DNA of 64,000 nt from Microbulbifer sp. THAF38 (GTDB taxonomy: Bacteria; Pseudomonadota; Gammaproteobacteria; Pseudomonadales; Cellvibrionaceae), in assembly GCF_009363535.1 (NCBI RefSeq), contig NZ_CP045369.1, positions 4,517,001 to 4,581,000 of the forward strand. The letters are read 5' to 3'. The position numbers and the translations under genes were made by a program. Under the pieces are notes generated by a model, which made no database searches, had not been told where the DNA came from, and worked only from the letters and a program-made list of their open reading frames with translations. Below are positions 38,001 to 46,668 of the stretch, one piece after another. Positions within the stretch are counted from its first letter, which is position 1. Every line of letters starts with the position of its first letter.

Positions 38001-38679
38001 ATTCCTGCACAGCCCCTTATTTGCCCTGCCACTGAGCATCTGCGCTTTCTGGCTCGGTGTACTGTTGTATCGGCGCACAGGAACGGTTTTGCTACACCCG
38101 ATAGTCACCGCAAGCCTGTTAGTATTTGCGGCGCTCCATACTCTGGAGATTCCTTACAGTGACTATCAGAGTTCCAGCGGGCTGCTCTACGCCCTGCTGG
38201 GACCAGCCGTTGTCGCCCTTGCCGTGCCGCTGAAACAAAATCTGACGATTATCCGCCGCGCCGGCTGGCCACTGCTGGTGACCATTGCTGTTGGGGCCCT
38301 GTTAGCCCCGGCAATTGCCGTAGTACTCGCGCTTCTGCTCGGGGCGGGAAAATCGGTATTGCTCGCCCTTAGTGGAAAATCCATTACCACGCCTATCGCA
38401 CTGGCACTGGCCGAAAAGATACACGCAACCTTGAGTCTGACCGCGGCTATCGTGGTGCTCACCGGAGTAGTCGGGGCCCTGGCAGGGCCACCACTGGTGC
38501 GCGGTTTGGGTATTCGCGACGAGCGCATTCTCGGAGTGGTGCTCGGTATCAATGCCCATGCCGTAGGCACTGCGCGCGCACTGGAAATCAGTGCACTTTG
38601 TGGCGCCTGCGCCGCCCTTGCCATGGGACTCTGTGGCGCCTTGAGCGCAGTGTTGTTGCCGCTGATTATTGGAACCTGA
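37990..38679 (+). CDS. LrgB/CidB family membrane protein
   Basis: The 229-residue protein has about seven hydrophobic helices and matches LrgB: YALLGPAVVALAVPLKQN, ALSGKSITTPIALALAEKI and GINAHAVGTARALEIS are characteristic. It works with the LrgA-like protein encoded just upstream. Reported functions include regulation of autolysis and, in some bacteria, pyruvate or glycolate transport; which applies here cannot be told from sequence. Confidence 0.93.
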   Translation: MISEFLHSPLFALPLSICAFWLGVLLYRRTGTVLLHPIVTASLLVFAALHTLEIPYSDYQSSSGLLYALLGPAVVALAVPLKQNLTIIRRAGWPLLVTIAVGALLAPAIAVVLALLLGAGKSVLLALSGKSITTPIALALAEKIHATLSLTAAIVVLTGVVGALAGPPLVRGLGIRDERILGVVLGINAHAVGTARALEISALCGACAALAMGLCGALSAVLLPLIIGT

Positions 38680-38847
38680 ACCGCCTGTCGGTGCAGGCTT
38701 TTAAATTCACACTGCCATCACAGTATTTTGACGTAGTTTGCGCCTCCCTCCTTGCTGCAGGCGGGGGAATCTCCTATCTTCCTAAGGGCCTTCGAGATCG
38801 GCAATAGGCTGCCACTGGGGCAACAGTAACAAAAGGACATCTTGGCG

Positions 38848-39306
38848 ATGCTGGAAAATTGCAAGTCGGCGCGGGAGCGCTGGGGTGGTGTTAGCGAGAT
38901 TATTGATCGCTGGCTTCAATCACGACAAAACCTGCTGGTGAGTTTCTACCACCTCTCCGAAAAAAAGGAATTCAGTGAAGACGATCCAGAAACTGAAGAC
39001 CGGGTACGCCAACTGTGCCAATTACTGGTGGATTACGTTTCGGCAGGTCACTTCGAGGTTTATGAGCAGCTTATGCGCGAGGGCCAGGCTTTCGACGATA
39101 AGCAGGGTCTGCAAAAAGCCTGTGAACTCTACGATGATATCGATTCGACTACAGATGTCGCCGTAGACTTCAACGATAAATATTTAGAAACAGACGACCT
39201 CTCCAGCCTGGCACCAGATCTCTCCGAACTGGGCGAGGCGCTGGAAACTCGTTTTAGCTCCGAAGATAAAATGATCGCTCTGCTACACACAGCTCACAGA
39301 AGCTGA
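38848..39306 (+). CDS. rsd: Rsd/AlgQ family anti-sigma-70 regulator
   Basis: Rsd binds sigma-70 and frees core polymerase for other sigma factors; AlgQ is the pseudomonad homologue linked to alginate. The 152 residues begin MLENCKSARERWGGVSEIIDRWL, nearly the AlgQ pattern, followed by RQNLLVSFYHLS. AAGGA lies upstream, 11 nt from the ATG and 4 nt from a TTG at 38842, so initiation might use either. Downstream FKBP, AlgP, TIGR02444 and ABC-F genes repeat the order I recall around algQ in P. aeruginosa. Confidence 0.9.
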   Translation: MLENCKSARERWGGVSEIIDRWLQSRQNLLVSFYHLSEKKEFSEDDPETEDRVRQLCQLLVDYVSAGHFEVYEQLMREGQAFDDKQGLQKACELYDDIDSTTDVAVDFNDKYLETDDLSSLAPDLSELGEALETRFSSEDKMIALLHTAHRS

Positions 39307-39497
39307 ATCGCTTAGCGGGCCCCACCTTCGTTATATACGGTTTTGCCTTTGCTCAGGGGCTCTTTGCTATTGCGATTCTTCTGCTGCGAGCAATCAACTA
39401 CTGACTGACAAATCGGTTAGCTAGTTCACTTCTGTGAGCCCCTTCTACTCGGCTAATCAAAACCGGTTTACCAAGCGCAATTATTTATTGGTAAAAA

Positions 39498-39526
39498 GAA
39501 AAAGGGCGCCTAGAGGCGCCCTTTTT
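39498..39526. terminator. Bidirectional terminator between rsd and the FKBP gene
   Basis: GAAAAAGGGCGCC and GGCGCCCTTTTTC form a perfect 13-bp stem around TAGA. T-runs are present on both strands, so it serves the convergent rsd and FKBP genes. Confidence 0.92.
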
Positions 39527-39548
39527 CAGTAAAGTTCGAAAAGTCAGA

Positions 39549-40337
39549 TTATTCAGATGGAGCTTCTTCTTTCTTTTCTTCTTTTTTCTCGGAACCTTCA
39601 TCACCAGCAACATTTGCTTTGTGCAGTTCCACCTCAAAAATCAGAGTCGCATTGGGGCCAATTTTGCCGCCTGCGCCACCGGGACCGTAAGCGAGCTCAG
39701 AGGGAATATAAAGCTCCCACTTGGAACCTTCTTTCATCAGCTGCAGAGCTTCTGTCCAGCCCTTGATCACACCGTTCACCGGGAACTGAACCGGCTCACC
39801 GCGCGCGTAAGAGCTGTCGAATTCCTCACCGTTAATCAGAGTGCCTTTGTAATCAACTTCAACGGTGCTGGTAGCGCTGGGCTTGCTGCCGCTACCTTCT
39901 TTAATCACTTTGTACTGCAGGCCTGAATCGGTGGTAACTACACCATCTTTCTTGGCATTCTCTTCGAGGAACGCCTTGCCTTCCTGCATATTTTTATCGG
40001 CACTCTCTTTAAAATCTTTCTCCTGCTGGGCCAGCATCTCCTGCTGTTTCTTCTGCATCTGCTCCTGGAAAGCGGCGATAGTCTGCTGCTTTTCTTCCTC
40101 GGTCAAGCGATCCTCGCGGCCGCTGGCAACATCATTCAATGCCATCGCAACCACCTTGGGATCCAGCTGCACATCCTGAGCCTTGAGGCGCTTGGCCATG
40201 TCTTCGGCAATGATGTAGCTGACCTTCTTCTCCTGAGTGTCCAGGGCAACTTCTTTATCTTGCTTCTGTCCTTGTTCGTTACAGCCGGTCAGCGCCAGGC
40301 CAAGGGCAATTGCTGCAGCCAAAGGATATTTATTCAT
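39549..40337 (-). CDS. FKBP-type peptidyl-prolyl isomerase lipoprotein
   Basis: The 262-residue protein resembles FkpA/Mip. The signal peptide ends in LALTGC (lipobox). A helical dimerisation domain (about residues 35-135) is rich in Gln, Lys and Glu, and the FKBP domain (about 145-250) has [44 protein letters not shown] and LIFEVEL. A Lys/Glu tail ends the protein. The frame is open upstream, but the signal peptide begins at [10 protein letters not shown]. It acts as a periplasmic foldase. Confidence 0.93.
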   Translation of the reverse strand: MNKYPLAAAIALGLALTGCNEQGQKQDKEVALDTQEKKVSYIIAEDMAKRLKAQDVQLDPKVVAMALNDVASGREDRLTEEEKQQTIAAFQEQMQKKQQEMLAQQEKDFKESADKNMQEGKAFLEENAKKDGVVTTDSGLQYKVIKEGSGSKPSATSTVEVDYKGTLINGEEFDSSYARGEPVQFPVNGVIKGWTEALQLMKEGSKWELYIPSELAYGPGGAGGKIGPNATLIFEVELHKANVAGDEGSEKKEEKKEEAPSE

Positions 40338-40791
40338 GGGTGTTGTCTCTTTGTCCGTATTGCGTTTATAGATTCGCGCTTGACCTTGGTCCAACGCCAA
40401 CAGCGGTAGTTTAAGCAACTCTGTTCCGGCCCTAAGCCACCAGGCGCACAGTTTCCGCCAGTGCGCTCAAGTCTAACTCAAGGCGACTCTCAGTGCATAC
40501 TGATGACGCGCACACTGTGCAGGACACCACATTCCCCCCACTGGTTCCGGCCGCTCAACAAAAAAACTGCAGACAACACTTTTTTCACAGCACACGGCAT
40601 ACATTTTTTATAAAAACAGCGCTATTATCGGCCAGTAACCGGTTATTGTTCTGGACTGTTTGAAGTGCTTTTCAGTTTGGGGCAGTGCGCAGTGCGCATA
40701 TCTCTTGCTAGAGCGGTACCCATCGTATTAAAGGAAGATGAGCGCACTACCCGGAAGTGCCAATCGATAATAAACGTCAGGACATTTACTC
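40338..40791. other. Divergent gap between the FKBP gene and algP
   Basis: These 454 bases hold no recognisable gene. An AT-rich zone near 40590-40630 (TTTTTTATAAAA, TATTAT) probably contains one or both divergent promoters. I could not assign a convincing -35/-10 pair or any regulator site. Confidence 0.5.
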
Positions 40792-41733
40792 ATGGCTGCC
40801 AAACAAAAAGCTGTCAATCCGGTTGCAGAGCTGGAAGCACAAATTTCCAAACTCTCTGCAAAATTGGACAAAGCCCGCGATAAGAAAATCACCGATGCCG
40901 GCAAAGCGGTGCTCAAGGCCGGAAAAAGCCTGACCTCGGCTAAAGACAAGCTCAGTAAGGCAAAAGACAAGCTGAGTGAAGCTCGCGCTAAGGCTAAAAC
41001 CACCAAAACCGCCGCAGCCTTAAAACGCGTGGAAACTGCCAAAAACAATGTAGATAAGTTCAACGAAGTATTTCAGCAAGCTAAGCAGGCTGTTGCCGAC
41101 GCCAAGTATCTGCAAGCCAGGGCCAAAGCAGAGCTCAAAGCGGCAGAAGCTGTGCGCAAAGCCGCAGCTAAAGTGGAAAAAGAGCTGCTTAAGGCTCAAC
41201 CTAAAGCGAGAAAAGCCACTACCGCTAAGAAAAGCACCACGACTAAAAGCACCGGTAAGTCCCTAAAGGCGACTGCGACAAAGTCTGCAAGAAAAACCAC
41301 TACTCCAAAAGCCCCTGAAAAGAAGGCCGCAGAGAAAAAGACCAGCGCAGCTAAATCCCCGAAGAAAACAGCGGCCAAGACCGCAAAGAAAGCAACAACA
41401 AAGCCAGTAAAAGCTGCTACTGACAGCAAGCAAAAAGTGGCAAAACCCGCCGGCAAGAAACCTGTTCAAGCCAAACCCACTAAAGCGGTAAAAGCTTCTG
41501 AACCGGCCAAACCCGAGCAGGTAAAAACCAAAGAAGAAAAACCACAGGAAGACAAGCCCAAACAGGCCGCCCCCGCTGAGGCTAAGGCACAGGAAAAGCC
41601 CGCAGAGGAAGTAAAGAGCAGTGCGCCTGAAGAACAGCAAAAATCGCTGGAGCAATCTCCGCAGGCACCCACTATCACGCCTGCCACGCCAGCTAACAGC
41701 CTGTTTTCCACTGAAGGGCGCCGTGGAGAGTAA
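40792..41733 (+). CDS. algP: AlgP-like Lys/Ala-rich histone-like protein
   Basis: The 313-residue protein has an N-terminal coiled coil (about residues 8-135) and a C-terminal half built from Lys, Ala, Pro and Thr repeats of the KKTAAKTAKK kind, as in eukaryotic histone H1 and pseudomonad AlgP (AlgR3). The last 80 residues turn acidic and Pro/Glu-rich. It probably binds DNA without sequence preference. Context next to the FKBP and TIGR02444 genes supports AlgP, where its effect on alginate genes has been described. Repeats make its length likely to vary among strains. Confidence 0.85.
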   Translation: MAAKQKAVNPVAELEAQISKLSAKLDKARDKKITDAGKAVLKAGKSLTSAKDKLSKAKDKLSEARAKAKTTKTAAALKRVETAKNNVDKFNEVFQQAKQAVADAKYLQARAKAELKAAEAVRKAAAKVEKELLKAQPKARKATTAKKSTTTKSTGKSLKATATKSARKTTTPKAPEKKAAEKKTSAAKSPKKTAAKTAKKATTKPVKAATDSKQKVAKPAGKKPVQAKPTKAVKASEPAKPEQVKTKEEKPQEDKPKQAAPAEAKAQEKPAEEVKSSAPEEQQKSLEQSPQAPTITPATPANSLFSTEGRRGE

Positions 41734-41874
41734 GCATTCGTAACATTACCATTGTTCAGTTGGCGCCGGACAGCCAACTAAATTGCAGTCGCACTTTGTT
41801 GGAGCAATAAAATACATGCAACGCATAAACCTTATTGCCAGACAGAGTGTCCACTGAAACCTCTCGCGAGAAGC

Positions 41875-42375
41875 TCAGAGAGTATCCGGGTTTTCCGCCG
41901 AAGCCATGAAACTTTCGATCAGGCCTGCCCAGCAGGCCTGTTCTTTTTGCAAAAGCCCATATTGCTGGCCCGCGAGCTGCAGAGCCGGCCTGTCCCCCGG
42001 CCACTCCTCCTGACAGATCTTCCACAGCGCCGCCAACTGCAAGCGCTCCAAATTCAATTCATAGCGTTTGCACATTTCATATGCACGCATGGTATGAGGC
42101 CGAAAGCGCCCCAATAAGCGACGCAGGTGGCGCACACTGATAATCATGCGTCTACGCGGTGCCAGACCCCGATCGGCCACTCTCCAGCCCTCTTCACTCA
42201 GCTGGTGTCCACACACCGCCGCGTAGCTGGCCCAAAGTAGCAGGCATACATCAGCCCCTTTTGTGTCCTGACAGTCGAGCAGGAAGGCCTCCACCCCTTG
42301 ATGGCGATAGAAGTCCAGGCTGAATTGCCACAGTAGGTTTTCCTGGGAAGAAGATGGAGGTGCGCTATCTGTCAC
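41875..42375 (-). CDS. TIGR02444 (DUF2390) family protein
   Basis: The 166-residue protein fits TIGR02444: LWQFSLDFYRHQGVEAFLLDCQDTKGADVCLLLW near the N-terminus, then RRRMIISVRHLRRLL. Function unknown. Its position between algP and the ABC-F gene is conserved in pseudomonads. It diverges from the ABC-F gene with about 108 nt between the starts. Confidence 0.9.
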   Translation of the reverse strand: MTDSAPPSSSQENLLWQFSLDFYRHQGVEAFLLDCQDTKGADVCLLLWASYAAVCGHQLSEEGWRVADRGLAPRRRMIISVRHLRRLLGRFRPHTMRAYEMCKRYELNLERLQLAALWKICQEEWPGDRPALQLAGQQYGLLQKEQACWAGLIESFMASAENPDTL

Positions 42376-42483
42376 GTTAGAATCCAGACCTTTTGTGATT
42401 CCGCACGCTCAAGCGGCGGCGATCGCGTGCAAATACGTCGAATAGCCTAGCATTCATCGGCCTGTTCATAAGAGGTTTTTCCA

Positions 42484-44400
42484 GTGATCAATCTGCAAGG
42501 TGTCTCCCTGCATCGGGGCGAGCGCGACCTGTTAAACGGTGCTGACTGCCGTATCTTTCCCGGCCACAAGGTGGGAATCATCGGCGCCAATGGCTGTGGT
42601 AAGTCAACACTGTTCAAGCTGCTACTCGGTCAATTGGAAAGCGACGCCGGTCAGGTGGATATCCCCAGCGGCTGGCGGATTGCCCATATGGCTCAGGAGG
42701 TGGAAGCCAGCGATCAATCCGCCCTCGACTATGTGCTCGACGGCGATAGGGAGTTACGCAACCTTCAAGACCAGCTGGCACAGTTAGAGGACAGCGGGGA
42801 ATCCGATGGCCACAAACTGGCCGAGCTACACGAGCGGATGGCCAACATCGACGGCTACAGTGGACCCGCACGCGCCGCACAGTTACTCGACGGTCTGGGC
42901 TTTGCTCACGCAGAACAACAGCGCCCGGTGCGCAGCTTTTCCGGTGGCTGGCGCATTCGCCTCAATCTGGCCCGAGCACTGATGTGTCCCGCGGATTTGA
43001 TGTTGTTGGATGAACCCACCAACCACCTGGACCTCGACGCTACCCTTTGGCTGGAGCAGTGGCTACAGCGTTTCCCCGGCACCCTGCTCATTATTTCCCA
43101 CGATCGCGATTTCCTCGATGCGGTGGTCGATGGCATCGTCAGCTTCGAACAGCAAAAACTGGTGCTTTATAGCGGCAACTATAGCGCCTTCGAGCGCACG
43201 CGCGGCGAGCGCCTGGCCCAGCAACAAATACAATATGAAAAACAGCAGGCTGAACGCGCACATATGGAAGACTTTGTGCGGCGCTTTCGCGCAAAGGCCA
43301 GCAAGGCCAAGCAGGCACAGAGCCGCTTAAAGGCGCTGGACCGCATGGCGCAAATCGCCCCGGCCCATGTGGATTCGCCTTTTCATTTCACCCTGCCATC
43401 CGCAGAGAAAACCTCCAATCCGCTGATCGACCTGCGCGAAACCGACATCGGTTATGCCGATAAAGTAGTCGTGAGAAAAGTACAACTGGGTATTCAGCCC
43501 GGCCGCCGCATCGGCCTGCTCGGTCCCAATGGCGCTGGTAAATCATCGCTCATAAAAACGCTGGCCGGCGAGCTAGCCCCCAAGAGCGGTGAGCGTCAAT
43601 GCGGTGAACATCTGGCCATTGGCTATTTTGCCCAGCACCAGTTGGAGGCCCTCGATGGCAAAGCCTCTCCGTTGCTGCACCTGCAACGACTGAGCCCCGA
43701 GGCCAGTGAGCAATCCCTGCGGGATTTCCTCGGCGGCTACGGCTTTATCGGGGATCGGGTCTTTGAAACCGTAGCCGGCTTTTCTGGAGGAGAGAAAGCA
43801 CGCTTGGCACTGGCCATCCTCGCCTGGCAAAAACCCAACTTGCTACTGCTCGATGAGCCCACCAACCACCTCGACCTGGAAATGCGCCACGCTTTGACAA
43901 TGGCCCTGGCCGAGTTTCCCGGCGCGGTAATTTTGGTATCCCACGATCGCTACCTACTCGCCAACACCGCCGATGAATTTATTCTTGTCGCCAATGGTCG
44001 CGCCGAACCCTACAGCGGTGATCTCGATGACTACAAGCAATGGCTATTGGGGTTTAACCGGGAAAAGCGACGCGAAGAAAAATCGGTAGGCAGCGGCGAC
44101 AATCAGGAAAAACCTGGCGAGGACAAAAAGGCACAACGTCGTGCCGCTGCAGCCCTGCGTGAGCAGCTTAAGCCGCTGACCAATAAGTTAAAAAGTGTCG
44201 AACGACAGATGGCCGCGGCAGAGGAGAAACTCCAAAAGGTTCAAGACAAGTTGGCCGATGAGCAGCTTTACAGCGGAGGCCAGCAGGAAGAAATTGCACG
44301 TCTCAATAAAGAGCAGACAGAGCATCGTGAAGCTCTCGATCTTCTGGAAATGGAGTGGTTGGAAATTTCCGAGCAACTGGAGCAGCTGCGCGGGGAATAA
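42484..44400 (+). CDS. yheS: ABC-F family ATPase, YheS type
   Basis: ABC-F proteins are soluble twin ATPases that act on stalled ribosomes. The 638 residues contain two cassettes: Walker A GANGCGKST (about 34) and GPNGAGKSS (about 345), signatures SGGWRIRLNLARAL and SGGEKARLALAIL, and DEPTNHLD twice. The linker between them is rich in basic residues, and a C-terminal coiled coil (about 555-636) follows. Length and context match E. coli YheS and its pseudomonad counterpart. Confidence 0.93.
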   Translation: MINLQGVSLHRGERDLLNGADCRIFPGHKVGIIGANGCGKSTLFKLLLGQLESDAGQVDIPSGWRIAHMAQEVEASDQSALDYVLDGDRELRNLQDQLAQLEDSGESDGHKLAELHERMANIDGYSGPARAAQLLDGLGFAHAEQQRPVRSFSGGWRIRLNLARALMCPADLMLLDEPTNHLDLDATLWLEQWLQRFPGTLLIISHDRDFLDAVVDGIVSFEQQKLVLYSGNYSAFERTRGERLAQQQIQYEKQQAERAHMEDFVRRFRAKASKAKQAQSRLKALDRMAQIAPAHVDSPFHFTLPSAEKTSNPLIDLRETDIGYADKVVVRKVQLGIQPGRRIGLLGPNGAGKSSLIKTLAGELAPKSGERQCGEHLAIGYFAQHQLEALDGKASPLLHLQRLSPEASEQSLRDFLGGYGFIGDRVFETVAGFSGGEKARLALAILAWQKPNLLLLDEPTNHLDLEMRHALTMALAEFPGAVILVSHDRYLLANTADEFILVANGRAEPYSGDLDDYKQWLLGFNREKRREEKSVGSGDNQEKPGEDKKAQRRAAAALREQLKPLTNKLKSVERQMAAAEEKLQKVQDKLADEQLYSGGQQEEIARLNKEQTEHREALDLLEMEWLEISEQLEQLRGE

Positions 44401-44429
44401 TTCGACACTTTGTCTCTCAAGATCACACC

Positions 44430-44454
44430 TGGAGGGCGCCTTCACCGCCCTCCA
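44430..44454. terminator. Hairpin between yheS and the OmpA-like gene
   Basis: TGGAGGGCG and CGCCCTCCA form a 9-bp stem with a 7-nt loop, between convergent genes. No T-run exists on either side, so termination would be imperfect. Confidence 0.5.
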
Positions 44455-44488
44455 AGCTAACATCCGCAAACCTTTAAAAAGTCTTTAG

Positions 44489-45385
44489 TTACCTGCGAAT
44501 ACAGCCATATTCATCCACGGCGATACCGATCGGAGTATTTGGACATTGGTCTATATAGGCCGGTACGCCATCAAAATCGATATCCATAGGGCAACCATCG
44601 GGTCCTACATCCACACCCACCGGCGTCTGAGGACACTGATCGGTTGCATCGATAATTCCGTCCGCATCTTCGTCGTACCAAAAGTCCGGGTACTCAATCC
44701 ACTGGTAACCAATCGCGACGCTGGCAAAACCATCCAAGCCACCGTGATCCACCCCCTGGAAAAGTCGCACATCCGCACGGGCCTGCCAGCGGGGACCGAG
44801 GCTGTATTTTATCCCCAGACCGAGATTGACCATGGTTTGGCGATCATGCCAGTTGCACGGATATTTCCGGTAGGGGTGCCAGTCAGGATATTTATAATCG
44901 TGTTTATACCGATATTTACAGTCGTAACGCTCTATCCCATCCTCGTCCTTGTAATATCTCCTGTAACGTTTTTTCGGCGCTTTATTATAATTAATGCGCA
45001 TCTCGCCAACGCCAAAAGCCACATATGGCTGCCAGCAAAAATCACCGCAGAACTGCCCACCAAATTGGTAGAGGAGGTCCAGGTGATAATTGTAAATCTC
45101 AAGCTTTTCGGGAAAGTCATCCACTCCCACAATAAAATAATCAACCACCCCCTCCATCGCCCAGTAATTGGTCATATTGAATCCCAGGCCACCGCCACCA
45201 CCGGTAGTGTCCTGCAAGGCCAACCCTTGAAAAGGGGTGCCGTTTAAGCGATCACTGTTGAACCAGTATTTACCGCCGTTGGCATAGAGATTTAGGGTGC
45301 CGACAAAATCAGCCGACACATTGTTCATAAAGAGGAAAAATACAAAACCGCAGAAGGTTGGCAGGGAAGAAAGGCGTTTACCCAT
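44489..45385 (-). CDS. OmpA-like beta-barrel with two TSP3 repeats and no peptidoglycan-binding domain
   Basis: The 298-residue outer-membrane protein has a signal peptide (MGKRLSSLPTF..., cleaved near NVSA), an eight-strand-like barrel with FVGTLNLYANGGKYWFN and a final strand SVAIGYQWIEY, and two thrombospondin type 3 calcium repeats, DADGIIDATDQCPQTP and DFDGVPAYIDQCPNTP. It stops right there: the C-terminal OmpA domain that usually follows TSP3 repeats is missing. One surface loop (about 135-180) is strikingly rich in Tyr, Lys and Arg, with several Cys. The ATG at 45385 or the GTG at 45394 may be the start. It diverges from the ADP-ribosyltransferase-like gene. Confidence 0.82.
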   Translation of the reverse strand: MGKRLSSLPTFCGFVFFLFMNNVSADFVGTLNLYANGGKYWFNSDRLNGTPFQGLALQDTTGGGGGLGFNMTNYWAMEGVVDYFIVGVDDFPEKLEIYNYHLDLLYQFGGQFCGDFCWQPYVAFGVGEMRINYNKAPKKRYRRYYKDEDGIERYDCKYRYKHDYKYPDWHPYRKYPCNWHDRQTMVNLGLGIKYSLGPRWQARADVRLFQGVDHGGLDGFASVAIGYQWIEYPDFWYDEDADGIIDATDQCPQTPVGVDVGPDGCPMDIDFDGVPAYIDQCPNTPIGIAVDEYGCIRR

Positions 45386-45587
45386 TACTGACACCGGAAT
45401 CTTTTTAAACCTATCCCCCTTTGAATTTTTATTAACTTGGTTGACTGCTTAAAACTCAAATTAATTCGATTATATTTGTGTTATTTGTTCTGCATTTTCA
45501 ATAAAACTGCTATTTAATGCCGCGCCCAATATGAAAATCATAGACGGGAAATAAAAAATATACCTATAAATACCGGAGAGATAACCG

Positions 45588-46592
45588 ATGCTGGCGCCAA
45601 ACATAGATAACTACGTAAGAAATCTGGTTAGGCCAGAGTTGATACAAACCACCTGCCGACCAGCGAGAACTATTCGGGAATACGCCACCGACTTTCAACA
45701 GAATTCTCGCTGCAGCTGGAAATACAGTCGTAGTAAAGATGGGCTGACGCGAATCGATCAGTTAGTAACTCAAGCCGCATTGATCCAGACCCTGGATTAC
45801 ACTCGCATCGCCAATACATCCCAAAGTCTGGTCGAGACAATGTACACATGGCTGACCGGCTTCAACCCCTCCAATCCTGTACAACAGCTCACCTCAGATG
45901 GAATACAGCGGCGCCAAAACGCGATTACCACGTTACTGGGTGGCGCCTATTGCTGGTATCGCCAGGCCAGTGAAGCCGCGCTGTCAGAACCTTTGGCCCT
46001 GGGCAATATACAGAATCACAATGACATCCCTTTCAATCTGTATCGCTATCGTTTCAGCCGCTCAGGTTTTAACCTGCACATGACACCGGGACGTCTGTAC
46101 CGGGGCGATACCCGGCCCCCGCAAATGCTGTGGCAGTCAGGGGGATTTTTCCCAAAAATGGACAACAGCAATCGTCACGATCCCCACCTCGGGAGTGGTG
46201 CCTCCTGCCAGGTAATATCCAGTACCGACGATCCGAACGTGGTAGCACGCTTTGCCTGGCACAATAAAACCTACTGTCCGGTGCGTTACTACTACCTACA
46301 CCATACCGACAGGGTGGATAAAGCGATCGCGGGGTTTGTCTATGAATTCGACAAGAATGGACATGAATGTGTAGAAGTCGCCAATGTTACCCCCGGTCGT
46401 GAAGTGGCATTCCTGGCAATTCCCAACCAATATATTCGCCGTTTCCGCATGCGCTACTACGCCGGCAGCCAAAGCAATATCGTGCTGTCAGATTGGATGT
46501 ACTACAACGAAAATTCTGTAAGAAATATCCGCATCACCGCAGACAAGCAGCGCTGGGAGTCCTTCAAGAGAAACTGGCAACAATACGTTTAA
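45588..46592 (+). CDS. Putative ADP-ribosyltransferase toxin, pertussis S1-like
   Basis: The 334-residue protein has two parts. Residues 1-150 are an unfamiliar, mostly helical region. Residues 165-290 carry the arginine-serine-glutamate ADP-ribosyltransferase pattern in order: LYRGDTRPP with Arg172, GASCQVISSTDDP with Ser211-Ser212-Thr213, and GREVAFLAIPNQYIRRFRM with Glu272. In pertussis S1 the corresponding strings are YRYDSRPP, RSCQV...VSTS and SEYLAHRRIPPENIRRV. No signal peptide is seen. GGAGAG precedes the ATG by 7 nt. No immunity gene or binding subunit is apparent nearby. Identification rests on these motifs; the target is unknown. Confidence 0.75.
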   Translation: MLAPNIDNYVRNLVRPELIQTTCRPARTIREYATDFQQNSRCSWKYSRSKDGLTRIDQLVTQAALIQTLDYTRIANTSQSLVETMYTWLTGFNPSNPVQQLTSDGIQRRQNAITTLLGGAYCWYRQASEAALSEPLALGNIQNHNDIPFNLYRYRFSRSGFNLHMTPGRLYRGDTRPPQMLWQSGGFFPKMDNSNRHDPHLGSGASCQVISSTDDPNVVARFAWHNKTYCPVRYYYLHHTDRVDKAIAGFVYEFDKNGHECVEVANVTPGREVAFLAIPNQYIRRFRMRYYAGSQSNIVLSDWMYYNENSVRNIRITADKQRWESFKRNWQQYV

Positions 46593-46623
46593 AAGGGCAG
46601 GGTCCCGTCACAAAACGGGAGCA

Positions 46624-46648
46624 CGCCGGCCTTTGGCCGGCGGTTTTC
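46624..46648 (+). terminator. Terminator of the ADP-ribosyltransferase-like gene
   Basis: CGCCGGCC, TTT, GGCCGGCG forms a perfect 8-bp stem followed by GTTTTC. It lies between this gene and the convergent trmB. Confidence 0.8.
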
Positions 46649-46668
46649 ATAGTGCGGTTATCAGGGAA

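Noticed and set aside
41263..41655. Leu/Phe-rich minus-strand frame opposite algP, looking like a membrane protein
   Set aside because: Lys/Ala codons read backwards give Phe/Leu/Gly; this is an artefact of the repeats.
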